Positions 1 through 11,060 of a stretch of 64,000 nucleotides of DNA are shown here, one piece after another. Below the pieces are notes generated by a model. That model had not been told where the DNA came from. It was given only the letters and a program-made list of their open reading frames with translations, and made no database searches. The first letter of the stretch is position 1, and each line of letters begins with the position of its first letter. The DNA comes from Paracentrotus lividus (Eukaryota; Echinodermata; Echinoidea; Camarodonta; Echinidae). Location: NCBI GenBank assembly GCA_940671915.1, contig CALNVZ010002974.1, forward strand, positions 38,328,900-38,392,899, written 5' to 3'. The position numbers were made by a program, and so were the translations under genes.

Positions 1-1063
1 TTATTTGATCAGTAATAGAACATTACTTTCTATGTGCAGATCATGTTTGATAAGGATGAAGAACTGGCCCTCTATCTAGATTTAGAATTGTAAACTACTT
101 TAGTCAATCCCAAATAGACATTAAACTGCTGCATAAATGGTTACACTCACAGTGGCATCATTTTGAGAATTTCATGAATCAGTCCTTGCTAAATGTTTCC
201 ACTTTGACCGCTGTATATAGCTAAAGTAATAAAAACTTCACAGAAATAGTGAAATATATGAATGCAAAAATATTGGCTTATTAAAGAATCAGTTCCTAGG
301 CCTATGAGTCTACATCTCATGAAGATTAGACCATGCCTCATAACGGTTTGTATTTAAAAAGAGATTCCCTTATTTTATTCTCTCTTTTTTAATACTTTTA
401 TTAGATTTTGGGATGCCTGCCTACATACCCACCATTCATCAGCGATTAGGACTGAAGTTTGCTCTCTTCTTCCCGGAGTTCAAAAGTAAATTTGAGATGA
501 CCAAGGAGGACAGGAATATGTGAGGTTGTCATCTTCTTAAACACTTGTCAGGAGGAGTGGACGGAAAAGGGTAAGACAGAATAAAAAAAAATTGAGCTAT
601 ATATAGTATAGAAACACAGGATAGTTTGAAAGATGGGGGAGGGGGGGTGAGTAAGAGCAGGATGGGGCGGAGTGGGATTCCAGAATATCATTGAAAGGGG
701 GGGGGGGTGGTAATAAGGATGATGATAGAGGGTGTGCAAGAAAGGGAATGACAGTACTTCTCAAATGGGTAAAGATAGAATGGGCGAGGGGTATTATACA
801 GACATTATATTCTTGTTGAAATTAGCAGATGAATAGTTTGTATACATGTCATCATTTTATCCCTGAAGATACCAAATGCCTTAATATATCTCGGGGAGAT
901 GGTATAACGTGGCATATGAAATCTAAAAAGAGTCCCTCTTTTTCATTATGAAGGGCTGATAAACCTGAGCCCTGGTGGCCTACCATTCTGTCTACGCCAA
1001 TTGACCCCTCTCCCAACAATTTCTTGTAAACTTATAATTCCTTGCACATTAGAAAATTTAAAC
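1..1063. other. Gene-free AT-rich DNA with G-runs
   Basis: No coding region is supported on either strand; frames are short and interrupted. The only notable texture is a purine-rich stretch at about 630-720 with two G homopolymers (one of 10 near 692-701). The translation of this stretch on the minus strand is a low-complexity proline/histidine string and is not a gene. Confidence 0.7.
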
Positions 1064-1317
1064 ATCCATCACCAAGTTAAACAAATTGGGAGGGCCTGTA
1101 GGTAAGACTCCCCATTCCAGATCCCCCCCTCCTCCCCTTTCTTGAAGATGAGTCTATCACAAGTTACACAAAATTGGAGGACCCAATTCCAGATCCCCAC
1201 CCCCTCCTCCTCCTTCCTTGAAGATGAAATCCATCACCAAGTTTAACAAATCGGAGGACGTACAAGAAAGACCCCCGCCCCCATTCCAGATCCCCCACCC
1301 TCATCCCTTTCTTGAGT
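1064..1317. repeat. Diverged tandem triplicate, unit about 75-90 bp
   Basis: Three successive units share the order CATCACCAAGTT(A)AACAAA, then GGAGG, then CATTCCAGATCCCC, a C/T-rich stretch, and TTTCTTGAAGATGA. Units run roughly 1064-1151, 1152-1227 and 1228-1317. They differ by substitutions and small indels, so the duplication is old. Unit lengths are not a constant multiple of three and no frame stays open through all three, so this is not a coding repeat. Confidence 0.8.
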
Positions 1318-3869
1318 CTGAAACTCTGCTACTTGACGGACTCTGGATTCTGAAGGTGACATGCCCATGCTGATCGTCATTAAGTTGGGAGTGAGTTTGT
1401 CACGTCTGGGGGATCGTTGGATGAATTGTTCAAACACTAATATCGTGAACGGAATACAGTTCCGCATCTTCTTGCATGTTTAGTGAGTGAATAGCATAGA
1501 GTCTGCACTGTACAGGAATGCAAATGGATCTTGTATGATGTAACAAGCTACAGGAATTTGATTGTGCTATAAATGTATAGAGTATCAAACTGTCCAGGAG
1601 AATTTTGCCAATTTCACACCACTTTGGTTCGGTCTAGTGTGTTCTTTAAAAACCGTATGAATTATATAAAGTTTTTATTTATAGTTTGTCAAGAGCGAGT
1701 AGTTCTTTCCCTTTTTCTTTCCCTCTGTGGTACATGTATATTCTAAATCAAAATTATGGTCAATTTTATTTATCCTTTGGTTCCTACATTTTCTATTGAC
1801 AAATTTCTCACAAGGGAATTGTATTTTCAAATTTGGCATCAATGAAACCCATATTGAGAACAAAGCAATCTCAGTACTTGACACTAACTCATGCTGTCTT
1901 CATCAAAGTATTTTAATTGCAGACACCATCGGTCATGGACCAAGTGAGATATATTCAATGAATCTTCATTTGTTTATTATTTAGGAAACAGAATCCATAA
2001 AGTTATAAATGCCATGTCAACCTGCGACTCTGATGGCAAGATTTGTTTATGGCAGTCGGTCATTCACTTATGAAAATGCCTCGAGCCACGAACCGGAGAC
2101 ACAACTTTTTCAACACTATCCTAATTTTCTCCCTGTACCATCTTTGAGATATAAAAGGTTACAAATGTCCTCCAAATATCCTTAAAATTGTTTGATGTTG
2201 GCTGGCCCATGGCAGTGACTCTATTCATACAATGGACATATGGTTCTGAAGTTCGACTTGTCCCGATTTAAGCGATTTTTTCAAAAGTGTCATCGCTGAT
2301 CAGTGATAGGTTCGGTTTATTGTTGTCTACTTTGGTTAAGCAAACATGCAATCATCTGACGGACAGCTCGGCTTCTGAAAACATATCAATGTTGACCTGT
2401 CAATGGGATGATGATGATCAAATTAACAGTGAGGTATCCAAACAGCACGACGATGCCAGATTCATCATGATTAGGAATAAAAGAGTTCAGATTCAATCAC
2501 TGGACTGGAGGAAGTCCATGATTAAAATTTATTGCCTATATAATGGTACAAAAGTGTGAATGTTGTTAATGATTACTAGTTCATATAGCCATATCCTGGG
2601 TATGCCTAAAAAGTTGTATCTATTCAAATGGATTCTATGGATCCTGTGAAACCATTAGTAATAATATGAAGCCTTAAGAAAGTTGAAGCGAGAAAATAAG
2701 TCAACATTAAAGCCTAAAACTCAACATATTATGAAATATAGATATTAATGTAAAACGGGAATGAACAACACATTTTATTGTTGAAGAAATGTGTTAGCCA
2801 TCATCAATAGATTTAGCCTACATTTTTATTTCTTTTATTTCCATATTCATAAAGACAACTTGAAAAGTATACACTTGATAAAAAGTACAGAAATCTAAGA
2901 GGGAGAGAGAGAGAAGAGGGGGAAAACCTTTTTATAAACTTGGAGGGATAGCCAAAAGTTAAAGAGGATTATATGCTGTGCGCACCTCATTTTGATGGTG
3001 CCTAGCTGGAGTGGTCTCAGGGAGGAGAATGTGCACACATTGTATGCGGGGCAAGCTTCAAGGAATCCGATGACCGGATTAATAACATGTCTTTAAAGCG
3101 CTTAGAGACGTAGGGTAACTAGTATTAGGTGCTATACAAATCCAGAATATTGTTATAATTATCATTATATTCAGAGATAATCCCAGAATATAACTGAAGT
3201 AAACTATAAGGCAATAAGATGAAATGGAAGATGGCATGGAGAGATTGAGAGAGAGATCAGAGATGAGAATAAAATATTCTCCCTTCAATCCAGTCTCTAT
3301 ACCTCATCTAATGAAAACCTTCAGCTCTATCAAAAGTTTTTTGTTTGTTTCCATGGCAACAGAGAGCCAGATTTGAATGTGCACTGTAGGAGGTTTCATT
3401 TGAAACTCTTCTCATCACCAAATATGATAAACAGGTATATTAAATATATGAATAAATGGTTTACACGAGGTGTAAATATATAAAGTCACATGGCATAATG
3501 AAACTCGGCAAAGGAATGTTAGCTTACTTATCACATGCTATAAAATTGATTTTGTATGGTTGTATATCATGTTTTGCTTGTCTAAATTAGGTATTCTGTA
3601 GTTTGACCAAAAACATAAAGCCTATAACATCAAAATGTAATTTGAATGCAATAAGAAGGGTATTGAAGAATGCGATTGGATTAGCTTCAGAAGTGTGCAT
3701 GGTTTCAGCATTTTCTGAGGGATGTGCCATAATCTCTTTGAATTCCCTATAGCGTTTTATATATCACCATGACAACCATTTTCCCACTTAATTCATTATC
3801 ATCCATTACTACTATCCTAATTATTCTTCATTATGATCAGTGCATTAACCAATGCACAATTCCTTTATA
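1318..3869. other. Gene-free AT-rich DNA
   Basis: No exon, RNA gene or element ends are recognisable. There is a short GA microsatellite near 2898-2916 and scattered A/T runs. Open frames of 85-90 codons at 1727-1984 and 2287-2559 have no recognisable domain and AT-rich composition like their surroundings. Confidence 0.6.
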
Positions 3870-4062
3870 TGTCATACTGCCCCCCCCCCCACTGTATCTG
3901 GACTACTACCTCCTTGACAGTTTGCCTCAGGACAACTACCCCCAGAAATAGGGCTAGGTGTAGTTTAGGCGGGGTTAGTTGTCTGGTGGGGGGGGGGTAA
4001 AATTGTTGAGGGGATAGTTTTCCTCGAACCCTCTCCCACAAAAACCAATGTGACATTTCTCC
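3870..4062. repeat. Phrase-repeat patch with inverted GACAACTACCCC arms
   Basis: A C10 run (3881-3890) is followed by GACAACTACCCCCAG, AATAGGGCTAGGTGTAG and then GGGGTTAGTTGTC, so the first and last pieces are inverted relative to one another around about 3931-3983. A G9 run follows. The same phrases (CCCCAGAAATAGGG, GGTGTAG, GGGGTAGTTGTC) occur at 37.73-37.83 kb, so this is a dispersed repeat and not unique sequence. Confidence 0.6.
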
Positions 4063-6149
4063 AAAGATCACTGGACATTATTGGTACCTCAAAATCTTTT
4101 TTAATCTCATTTTTCTGAGCTCAGCCAGTCTAAACCCGCTTGGAAGTCCAAGGTTGCAATTTGACATCACGTTCCCTGGGCGAGGACAACAGATATCTGC
4201 TAACGTAATTCTCACCCTCCAACCTACCCATCCCATTTCCCCCTACATCATGATTTAAAGGGAATCTAGTGTAGTGGGAAAGATTAAGAAAATTATTGTG
4301 AGCTTTCCTGTTATTTTCATGCTATTTGTGAAGAATATCATGATAAAAAGCTCCACAATAAAAAAATTGCTCTTCAATCGCCCTAATAGGCATAATATGA
4401 CCCAAAATATACCAAAACAGCTGATATGTTTTTGTCCTGAACATTTTGTGTTGCCCCACACATTCATTTATGTGTAAGTGCATGTGAGTCAAAGCTGAAT
4501 TGGGTTAATTTCTTATCATTTTTTTGCGATTCCAAAACTTCACAGCACAAAATAATGATTAGGTGAACTGTTGTTATCAACCTTTCCAAATCAATTTTAG
4601 ACAGTGTCTTCCAGATTCCAATGTCATGACCAGGACAATAATTTCACTTTAACTCTCGATATACTGAGGATTTTTATAATGCAATTTGGAAAGGCCAGGT
4701 GTTCTGGTGATTGGATTCAATTGTACGTAATGTATGTAATACGAAACTCATAATGGGGCAACATGAAATATTTCTCGCCTCTGATTTGGGGTGAGTTTGT
4801 AGGTGAGGTTTAGGATGGATAATGCTGAAGTGATCGAAGGAGACTGGATAGTATATTTTATACAGATAATGCTAGTTTACGACTTAGTGTTACCTTTGTT
4901 AATGTCTTTTTTAAAATCTGAATATTTCTAGTAATATTGAGTTATTTGCTACATATTATTTCTCTTTTCTCCATGTCTGTATATATCTCTATAGTTCTTT
5001 TCTCTATTTCTCAGCAATAGCTTTGTATTTTGTAGACATAATTTGAAGTACTACTATTTCGCACCGGTATTGTGCTCAATTTACTTTATACTGGTACATG
5101 TATTGCCAAAAGAATTAAAGACACGAAAGAACTTTGACTGTTTTATATAATGAAGAAGTCTATTGTTATCATTACAATAAAAATTGTTTCCAAAGTCCAT
5201 CAAAAGCAAGCCATTCCTTCCACACCTTACAATCTGGCTGACTCATGACTACCGACTTTAGATGTGAAATAACAAAGCGCTTATATTTTGCAAGTGCTGT
5301 TTTATTTCAGATCAAAAGTGACCCGTCGTGAGCCATTTGAGACGTACATGGCTTTATATCTCAAAGATTAAGTCCCTGTCTTATTTAGGTGAATCCCCTT
5401 GCTTTTCAATTGCTCAAAATGTAATGGAATTTCTTAATGCCACATTAACTTATTTTGATTATAGCTGTGAGTTTTTGTTATGGGTATTGATAGGCCTACA
5501 TGTAATCTTCACGTTCTTTTTAAAGCTAAATGACCGATGTGGTCATGAGATTGAATTGTGGAAGAAACTGCTTCAAAGTGATTGGAAAAGGTTGATAGCA
5601 ATTCATCTAAGCTATGAGGTTGATAGCAATTCATCTAAGAATTCTTATATGCTGTGAGGTTTGGGTATCAAAAAATTATTTAATTCTAACCAAATTCTGC
5701 TGAGACTGGCATGCACTATTCACAGAAATACATGTATGGGAATACGCAAAATGTTCGGCATTAACATTATATAATGACTATGGGGGCATTTGAGGTGCAA
5801 TCCTTGCCATTGAATTAACTGCTCTATATTCTTCCTAAAATAAATGAAAATAATTTGAAAGCTTGCAATTATTTTCCCATTACACAAGATTCTCTTTAAT
5901 GTCTTATGTTGGAGGTGTTAATGTCATCCATCTCAAGCAAATTGTCTCTCTCATCCTCGTCTTCCATCTTATCATCTGCAAGCGATACCCCCCTAACCTG
6001 TCCTATAAACGCCTCCCATTTCCAATGCCAGCTATTTTCCACCAATTGTTTTTTCAGATGCCCTGAGTTGGCGAACCGACGTAGCATACCAATTAGTCTC
6101 GGGGCAGGCGGCATAGACTCCTTATCATGATGATGTAGTGTGAAAGGTA
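4063..6149. other. Gene-free AT-rich DNA
   Basis: No gene or RNA is supported. The 109-codon frame at 5328-5657 contains the short duplication listed separately and has no recognisable domain. The remaining sequence is unremarkable AT-rich DNA. Confidence 0.6.
5589..5639. repeat. Two-copy 28-bp tandem duplication
   Basis: A 23-bp core beginning AGGTTGATAGCAATTC occurs at 5589-5611 and again, identical, at 5617-5639. The offset is 28 bp. The identity of the cores suggests a recent slippage-type duplication. Confidence 0.85.
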
Positions 6150-6276
6150 AATTGCCAATTGGTCTAAACCCGTTTGGTGTCATCCCATATGGTCTAATTC
6201 CATTTCGTCTACAACCAGTTCATCTAATTGCCATTTTGTCTAATTGCTACTTCGCCTATTTATCATTTTGTCTATA
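6150..6276. repeat. GGTCTAAT phrase array, locus 1
   Basis: At least seven degenerate boxes of the form TGG/TCG/TTG + TCTAAT/TCTA follow one another every 12-20 bp (AATTGGTCTAAACC, ATGGTCTAATTCC, TTTCGTCTACAACC, GTTCATCTAATTGCC, TTTTGTCTAATTGC and so on). They lie in the same orientation with irregular spacing. It adjoins the CTACTTTTT array at 6298-6402; the same two modules recur together at 9.38-9.86 kb. Confidence 0.75.
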
Positions 6277-6297
6277 TTCAGAGCTTCCAAGCGCTGC

Positions 6298-6402
6298 CTA
6301 CTAGTTTCCTACTTTTTTCACTACTATTTTTTGTCAACCCCCTACTTATCCTATTTTTCTTTGAAACTCCTACTTTTTCCTACTTTTTAACTACTTTTGA
6401 TA
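6298..6402. repeat. TCCTACTTTTT phrase array, locus 1
   Basis: Repeated short boxes of (T)CCTACTTTTT/ACTACTTTT fill this stretch, interspersed with unrelated linkers. It follows the GGTCTAAT array directly. The same box array is at 9375-9496, where it precedes its GGTCTAAT partner rather than following it. Confidence 0.7.
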
Positions 6403-9374
6403 AAGTGAAGAAAAAAAATTGTAGGCTTAGCCATAGATTTGATATGAAACCAAAAATCCTGTCACTTGTTTTATTATTAGAATTAATGTATTTTGGATAT
6501 GTTTGGGTCTGCTCATGTACATGAAGCATCCCTATTAATAACCTGTCCACTTTTCCCTTGCACATTATGGCACAACCAGTCACAGCATCAGATCAGACAT
6601 GAGTAGCTGTGCATTTAAGTGCATTAATGTGTTAAATAGGTATTTTGCTTTAGTTCAGAGAGATACATGTGAACTGAAGATCTACTCAAATTAAAGGCAA
6701 AAACAAAGCTGGAGACAGAATTTTCAGTCTATTTTAATGTTTGTTGGAGTAGGAGTCTCTACAGGTATTTATTAGAACACAGAGTACTGTAACTACCATT
6801 ATGGAAAGATTGAATGGAATCAACTATGTTAAAGCTGTTTCTGATGTTGGGATCTGAGCTCAGATTGTAGATTTGAAAAATTTTCAATTATGACCAACTT
6901 AGAGAAATTTATGCGCCTTACATTGTTTTAGAGTGCCAGCTCAGCTTTGGCATTGTTTGGCATCCTTTTGACTAGTTCCAGATCCATAGATGCATGCAGT
7001 AATCTACGATTGTGGTAAGATGATTTTCCTTTTTACTTTTCAAATTACTACAACCGTGGTGCCACAGAAAATACAAATGGCTCTTTAAATGAGTATAATT
7101 TGAAAATTAGCAAATCATATTGTATATAATTTTATAATCGTAAACTTGTATTTATTTTATACAACTGACCTAAATTTTATGCGATATGGTCCATTGAACA
7201 CATTAATTATGAGCTTCTTTCAGCACTCATCAAGAAAACCTCTCTTATCCAAGTTTCGTTATTACATTGAATAAAGTATTGTAGTCAATTACGTCTTCAT
7301 TTTCACTCTTATTTTATTCCTCTTTTTTTTTTTTGTATTTGGGCCCACAACTTGCTGGTACATACTTTAAAAAAAGAAGAAAAGTTATGTTTTTAATGAT
7401 GCATGATACCTTAATCAGACATAAAAATCATTAACATTTTCTGTGGGACATGCTGTATATATTGATGGATTTCAAATGCAAAAAGAATCGTGATCCATTG
7501 AATTAGGACTTTATCAATTGATGTATCTCTTTTTTACACCATAAATAAACATGCAATGCCTCTTTCCAAAAAAAAAAAAAAAAATCCAAGAAAATGATGT
7601 TAGGTTACAAGCTTGAACTCCAGTGGCAGAGACTGTATACAATTCCTATATACGGTATCCAGAGTCGGTAATTGAGGTTTCTTTTAAGTCATAGGCATGC
7701 AAACAGAAAGAAGCATGGTGATCTTGCAAATGCAAGATTTATTGGAAATTAGAAAATAAACACTTTGTACTACATGTACCTAGTGAACAGAAAACATCCT
7801 AAGTCATGTACATAATTATAGAACCTGTGGCTCGATGCCAAGCACCCCTGAGAAAATATGAAAAAAATTCTCTTTTCATTGAAGGTTATTTAAGGTTATC
7901 TCAGCTTTGCATTATGCAATGGCACTCCAAAATATTCCGTGCAATGTCTTTCTCAATGAGTTAAACCATGGATTCTACGAGGTCCTAGTTTTCTTTAGTG
8001 TCTGATGGCCTTAGACCCAACTAATGAAAGCAGGTGAGATTGGGAATGCAAAGAACCATAATCAGTTTAAATCCAATAATGTTCACCAGAGATGATTCAA
8101 ATATATGTGAGATACCTGATGTTGATGTTTTGCCATGTACAAGAACAGAAAGTTGGGACAAGCAATACCTGATGCATTGTAGAAGAAAGGTTTACCAGCT
8201 ACCACTAAAACAGCTTGTCAATCTTGGCTCAGATGGACCAAATTTAGCAAAACATTCTGGAATTATTTCAACCGAAATCTCGCTGAGATGGAATTGACTG
8301 GCATAGTGCTATTGTGGTGCCTTTCTAACCTACACGTGGTCTGTAATGCCTCCAAAGTTCATGCGTTAGCCTGGAGATGGTGATGAGCAGACTGTGGTTC
8401 TGGATCTCTTCTATAATATCTGAAGACATCCGCTTGCAGGAAGGAATTGCTGAAACCTATTGGTCTCCATGAAATAAATTTCCTTCAACACATACAACAT
8501 ACAAAGTTACTGGCTCACTCCTTTAAAAACAAGAATGAATAGCATGCATTAAGCAGAGAATCAATAATTTGTTCAAGATTTCTGCATGGCTACTGAAGAA
8601 AGCAAGACTGGAAAGTCTCATGGAAAGAAATGAGTGATACAGAAAAATCACAAGGAAATTGAAAGATCCGAAGATGAAAGTGCAGCTCTGGTTTTTTGAG
8701 AGCATTAGCAATTTACTTAATAGCTTCTTGATATTAAACGGTTTTGGATAGAGGCAAGCCCTGTCTGTTTATGCTGTAAAAAAAAGAAGAGAAATGTTGA
8801 TTAGAGTATAGTCATACATTTGATCACTGTTTGTTAATTAACAGCATCAGTTTGATATCCTTTTAGGCATTGGGTATCCCTCAAGCATAATCTCAGATTC
8901 AATCCAAAATAAAAGGTAGGGACTTTCATCTAAAACATTTATCTAGTATGTATTCCATCATTGAGGTTGGGGGTAGGGGGTATAGATGTACTGCCTTGAC
9001 TTTGAGTATAATGGATCTGGATCTATTAAAAAAGGATACAGTGCCAAACTACTCTGCGCAATGTACATATAGGGCATATCATTGAGAATGTAATTTCGTG
9101 AGCATTTTTTAAATTTACATGTACCTTATTGAACTTACCCTACAATCAGAGACAGCTTCAATACGATCCCATGCAGAACTGTTATTAAGACATATAGGGA
9201 TTTCAATTCATAAACAGGTGATGATCATAATGATGGTATATGTAATACTATTAGAGCAACCTGTAAAGACTACTCTAACTTTCCAAACAAATATTATACT
9301 TGACTGACAATTCTATCACAAGTTTGTTTTTCTGGTCTTATATGTGTATATTCGGCCCTTGTCATATGGACGAA
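6403..9374. other. Gene-free AT-rich DNA
   Basis: No gene is supported. There is a T run near 7322-7335 and an A run near 7569-7584. The 87-codon frame at 8034-8297 is less AT-biased than its neighbours and reads as mixed-composition protein, but it shows no domain I recognise. The sequence on both sides is interrupted, so I do not call it. Confidence 0.55.
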
Positions 9375-9496
9375 ATCCTACTTTTTTCCTTCTTTTTAAG
9401 AGTAAATCCTACTTTTATCTTACTTTTTGGAAGATTAAATCCTACTTTTATCCTACTTTTTGGAAAATTTTGCTCCTACTTTTCTCCTACTTTTTC
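9375..9496. repeat. TCCTACTTTTT phrase array, locus 2
   Basis: Boxes such as AAATCCTACTTTTATC, TTACTTTTTGGAA and CTCCTACTTTTCTCC recur about every 12-30 bp in one orientation. The 5' part includes two near-identical lines around AAATCCTACTTTTATC. It is the same box family as 6298-6402 and is joined to a GTCTAAT array on its right. Confidence 0.75.
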
Positions 9497-9519
9497 ATTC
9501 AAGCTGACTTGAAGGCCTG

Positions 9520-9858
9520 CTAATTCCAATTTCATCTAATATCCATTTTGTCTAATATCCATTTCGTCTAATAACAAATTGGTCTAATACCACTTGGTCA
9601 CTTCCAGTAACAAATGGGTCATAGACCAAATACTCATTTGGGAATTAGACCAAAATGCAATAAGACCATTGTCTATTAAATGAATTTTAAAAATTCAACC
9701 ATTTGGTCATTAGACCAAGTACATATTAAACCAATGAAAACTTAGACCAAATTGTTAGTAGACCAAAAGGGTTTAACCCATGTGGTATTAGATGAACAGA
9801 GAATGGACCAACTGCTGTTAGACCAAGTGGATATAAACCGTCTGAAATACGGCTGAAT
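9520..9858. repeat. GTCTAAT / ATTAGACCA phrase array with orientation switch
   Basis: Left of about 9605 the boxes read GTCTAAT (ATTTTGTCTAATATCC, ATTTCGTCTAATAAC, TTGGTCTAATACC). Right of it they read as the complement, ATTAGACCA (GGAATTAGACCAAAATG, GGTCATTAGACCAAG, TTAGACCAAATTG, and more). The array is therefore a very degenerate foldback made of short boxes rather than of long arms. It belongs to the same family as 6150-6276. Confidence 0.75.
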
Positions 9859-10498
9859 CTTGTTTCCATGGACTTGTTCTCTTGGTTTTGACAGGCTCCC
9901 AGCAGGTAAGATAGAACCAGAGAATGTGCTGCTATGTTTTGATTAGACATCCTATCCCACGTTTCATGTTCCCCTCACGTCTTCCAATCATGATCTCAGA
10001 GAAAAACTTCATTCTTCATCCCTCTCAGCGCATTCACACGCAACACATCTAATACTAAACTTCAGTTCATATCAATTTTTTTTTTTTTTTTTTTTTCTCA
10101 AGCAATAAAAGCATGACAATAATGCTAAATATATACAGTGTAAAACATATAGCTGTTTACATTAATTACAAAAGAAAAAGTAGAAAATCATCAAGAAGTT
10201 CAATGATCATCCTTTATCAAGTCATGTCAAGTAAAAGGAAGCAAAATTGCTGAAGGTATACATACATACATTTTATACAAGAACATTTACAATTTACAAT
10301 TAACAGATGCTAAATGTTTATATCAGTACATGCTTATGTTCAACCCCTCCCACTTACAAAGTTTTGACTTTGTATCTGTTCACTGTCATGCATGATGAAG
10401 ACTGCTGAAATCCAAGTTTTGGGCGTTTCTACTGTCAATGTTGGCAAAATTCGTCATACTCCTCTGACAAATGCTCCTGCTTTATGTAGTTTTAAGAT
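9859..10498. other. Gene-free DNA with a long T run
   Basis: No gene is supported. An uninterrupted T run of more than 20 bases lies at about 10077-10098; its flank (AAGCAATAAAAG) is not a convincing retroposon tail, and no paired target duplication was seen. Confidence 0.6.
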
Positions 10499-10540
10499 TG
10501 AGGGTTAGGGTTAGGATGGTGATAGGGTTAGGATTAGGGA
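10499..10540. repeat. Short interstitial telomere-like (TTAGGG) patch
   Basis: A run of degenerate GGGTTA units appears here: AGGGTTAGGGTTAGGATGG, then ATAGGGTTAGGATTAGGG. It is only about 40 bp and degenerate, so it is an interstitial simple repeat and not a telomere. Confidence 0.75.
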
Positions 10541-10645
10541 TAGAGTTATGGTTATGTCTAGTGTTGAGTCCTGGGCTATAGTAAACCATTTGATTTGTGT
10601 TATTGACTATTGTCACCGGAGCAAATGTCATAGAACCAGCCAGGC

Positions 10646-11060
10646 ATGGATCCAGCATTTGTACTCACAAAAGATTGTGCAGGCCCAATTGTCTGGGAAC
10701 AATATGTTCAGGGTTCCCAGCCCATCAGGGAAAATTATTTTAATTTTTTCCAGTCAGGGAAAAGTCAGGGAATTTGATAATAATGCTTCAAAATCAGGGA
10801 AAAGTTAGGGAATTTTGATTGGCCCAAAAATCGAAAGTTCAGTAGTCAGTCAGACTAGTGTTTTATACTGCAAATAGTTCACTGCGATAGCTAGGAAAAT
10901 ATGCGATACTGGAAATGGGTTTAAATAATTATCAGGGAATTTTTAAATTTCATCAGGGAAAAATCAGGGAATTTTGTTTTCTTGAAATGCTGGGAACCCT
11001 GATGTTTGGGCATGGGCCGATACAATCTTTTGAATGAGCTCAGGCTGGATCCACTACTTA
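10646..11060. mobile_element. Older GGATCCAG-ended repeat, split by a younger element
   Basis: The left part (10646-10708: GGATCCAGCATTT, GATTGTGCAGGCCCAATT) and right part (11002-11060: ATGTTTGGGCATGGGCCG, CAGGCTGGATCCAC) align with an uninterrupted relative at 40193-40345. The ends carry GGATCCAG on the left and CTGGATCC on the right, like a short terminal inverted repeat. It is non-coding and its class is unknown. The host piece is interrupted by the 293-bp element described next. Confidence 0.75.
10709..11001. mobile_element. 293-bp non-autonomous element, CAGGGTTCCCAGC TIRs
   Basis: Perfect 13-bp terminal inverted repeats CAGGGTTCCCAGC (10709-10721) and GCTGGGAACCCTG (10989-11001) are flanked by ATGTT on both sides (10704-10708 and 11002-11006). 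The related host repeat at 40.2 kb has a single ATGTT (40271-40275) and no insert, which directly shows the pre-insertion state and supports a 5-bp duplication. Inside are seven TCAGGGAA boxes and one TTAGGGAA, all on the same strand, ending alternately in A or T runs. TIRs starting CAGGG recall hAT-type ends, but the 5-bp duplication is not the usual 8 bp, so I leave the superfamily open. Confidence 0.88.

Noticed and set aside
5328-5657. 109-codon plus-strand frame with a hydrophobic middle part
   Set aside because: AT-rich composition, contains a recent 28-bp duplication, no recognisable family and no supporting splice structure.
10077-10098. Poly-T as the reverse-strand tail of a retroposon
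   Set aside because: No flanking duplication and no recognisable SINE or LINE 3' sequence beside it.
10499-10540. Telomere or chromosome-fusion point
   Set aside because: Only about 40 bp of degenerate GGGTTA units, no head-to-head structure and no subtelomeric context.
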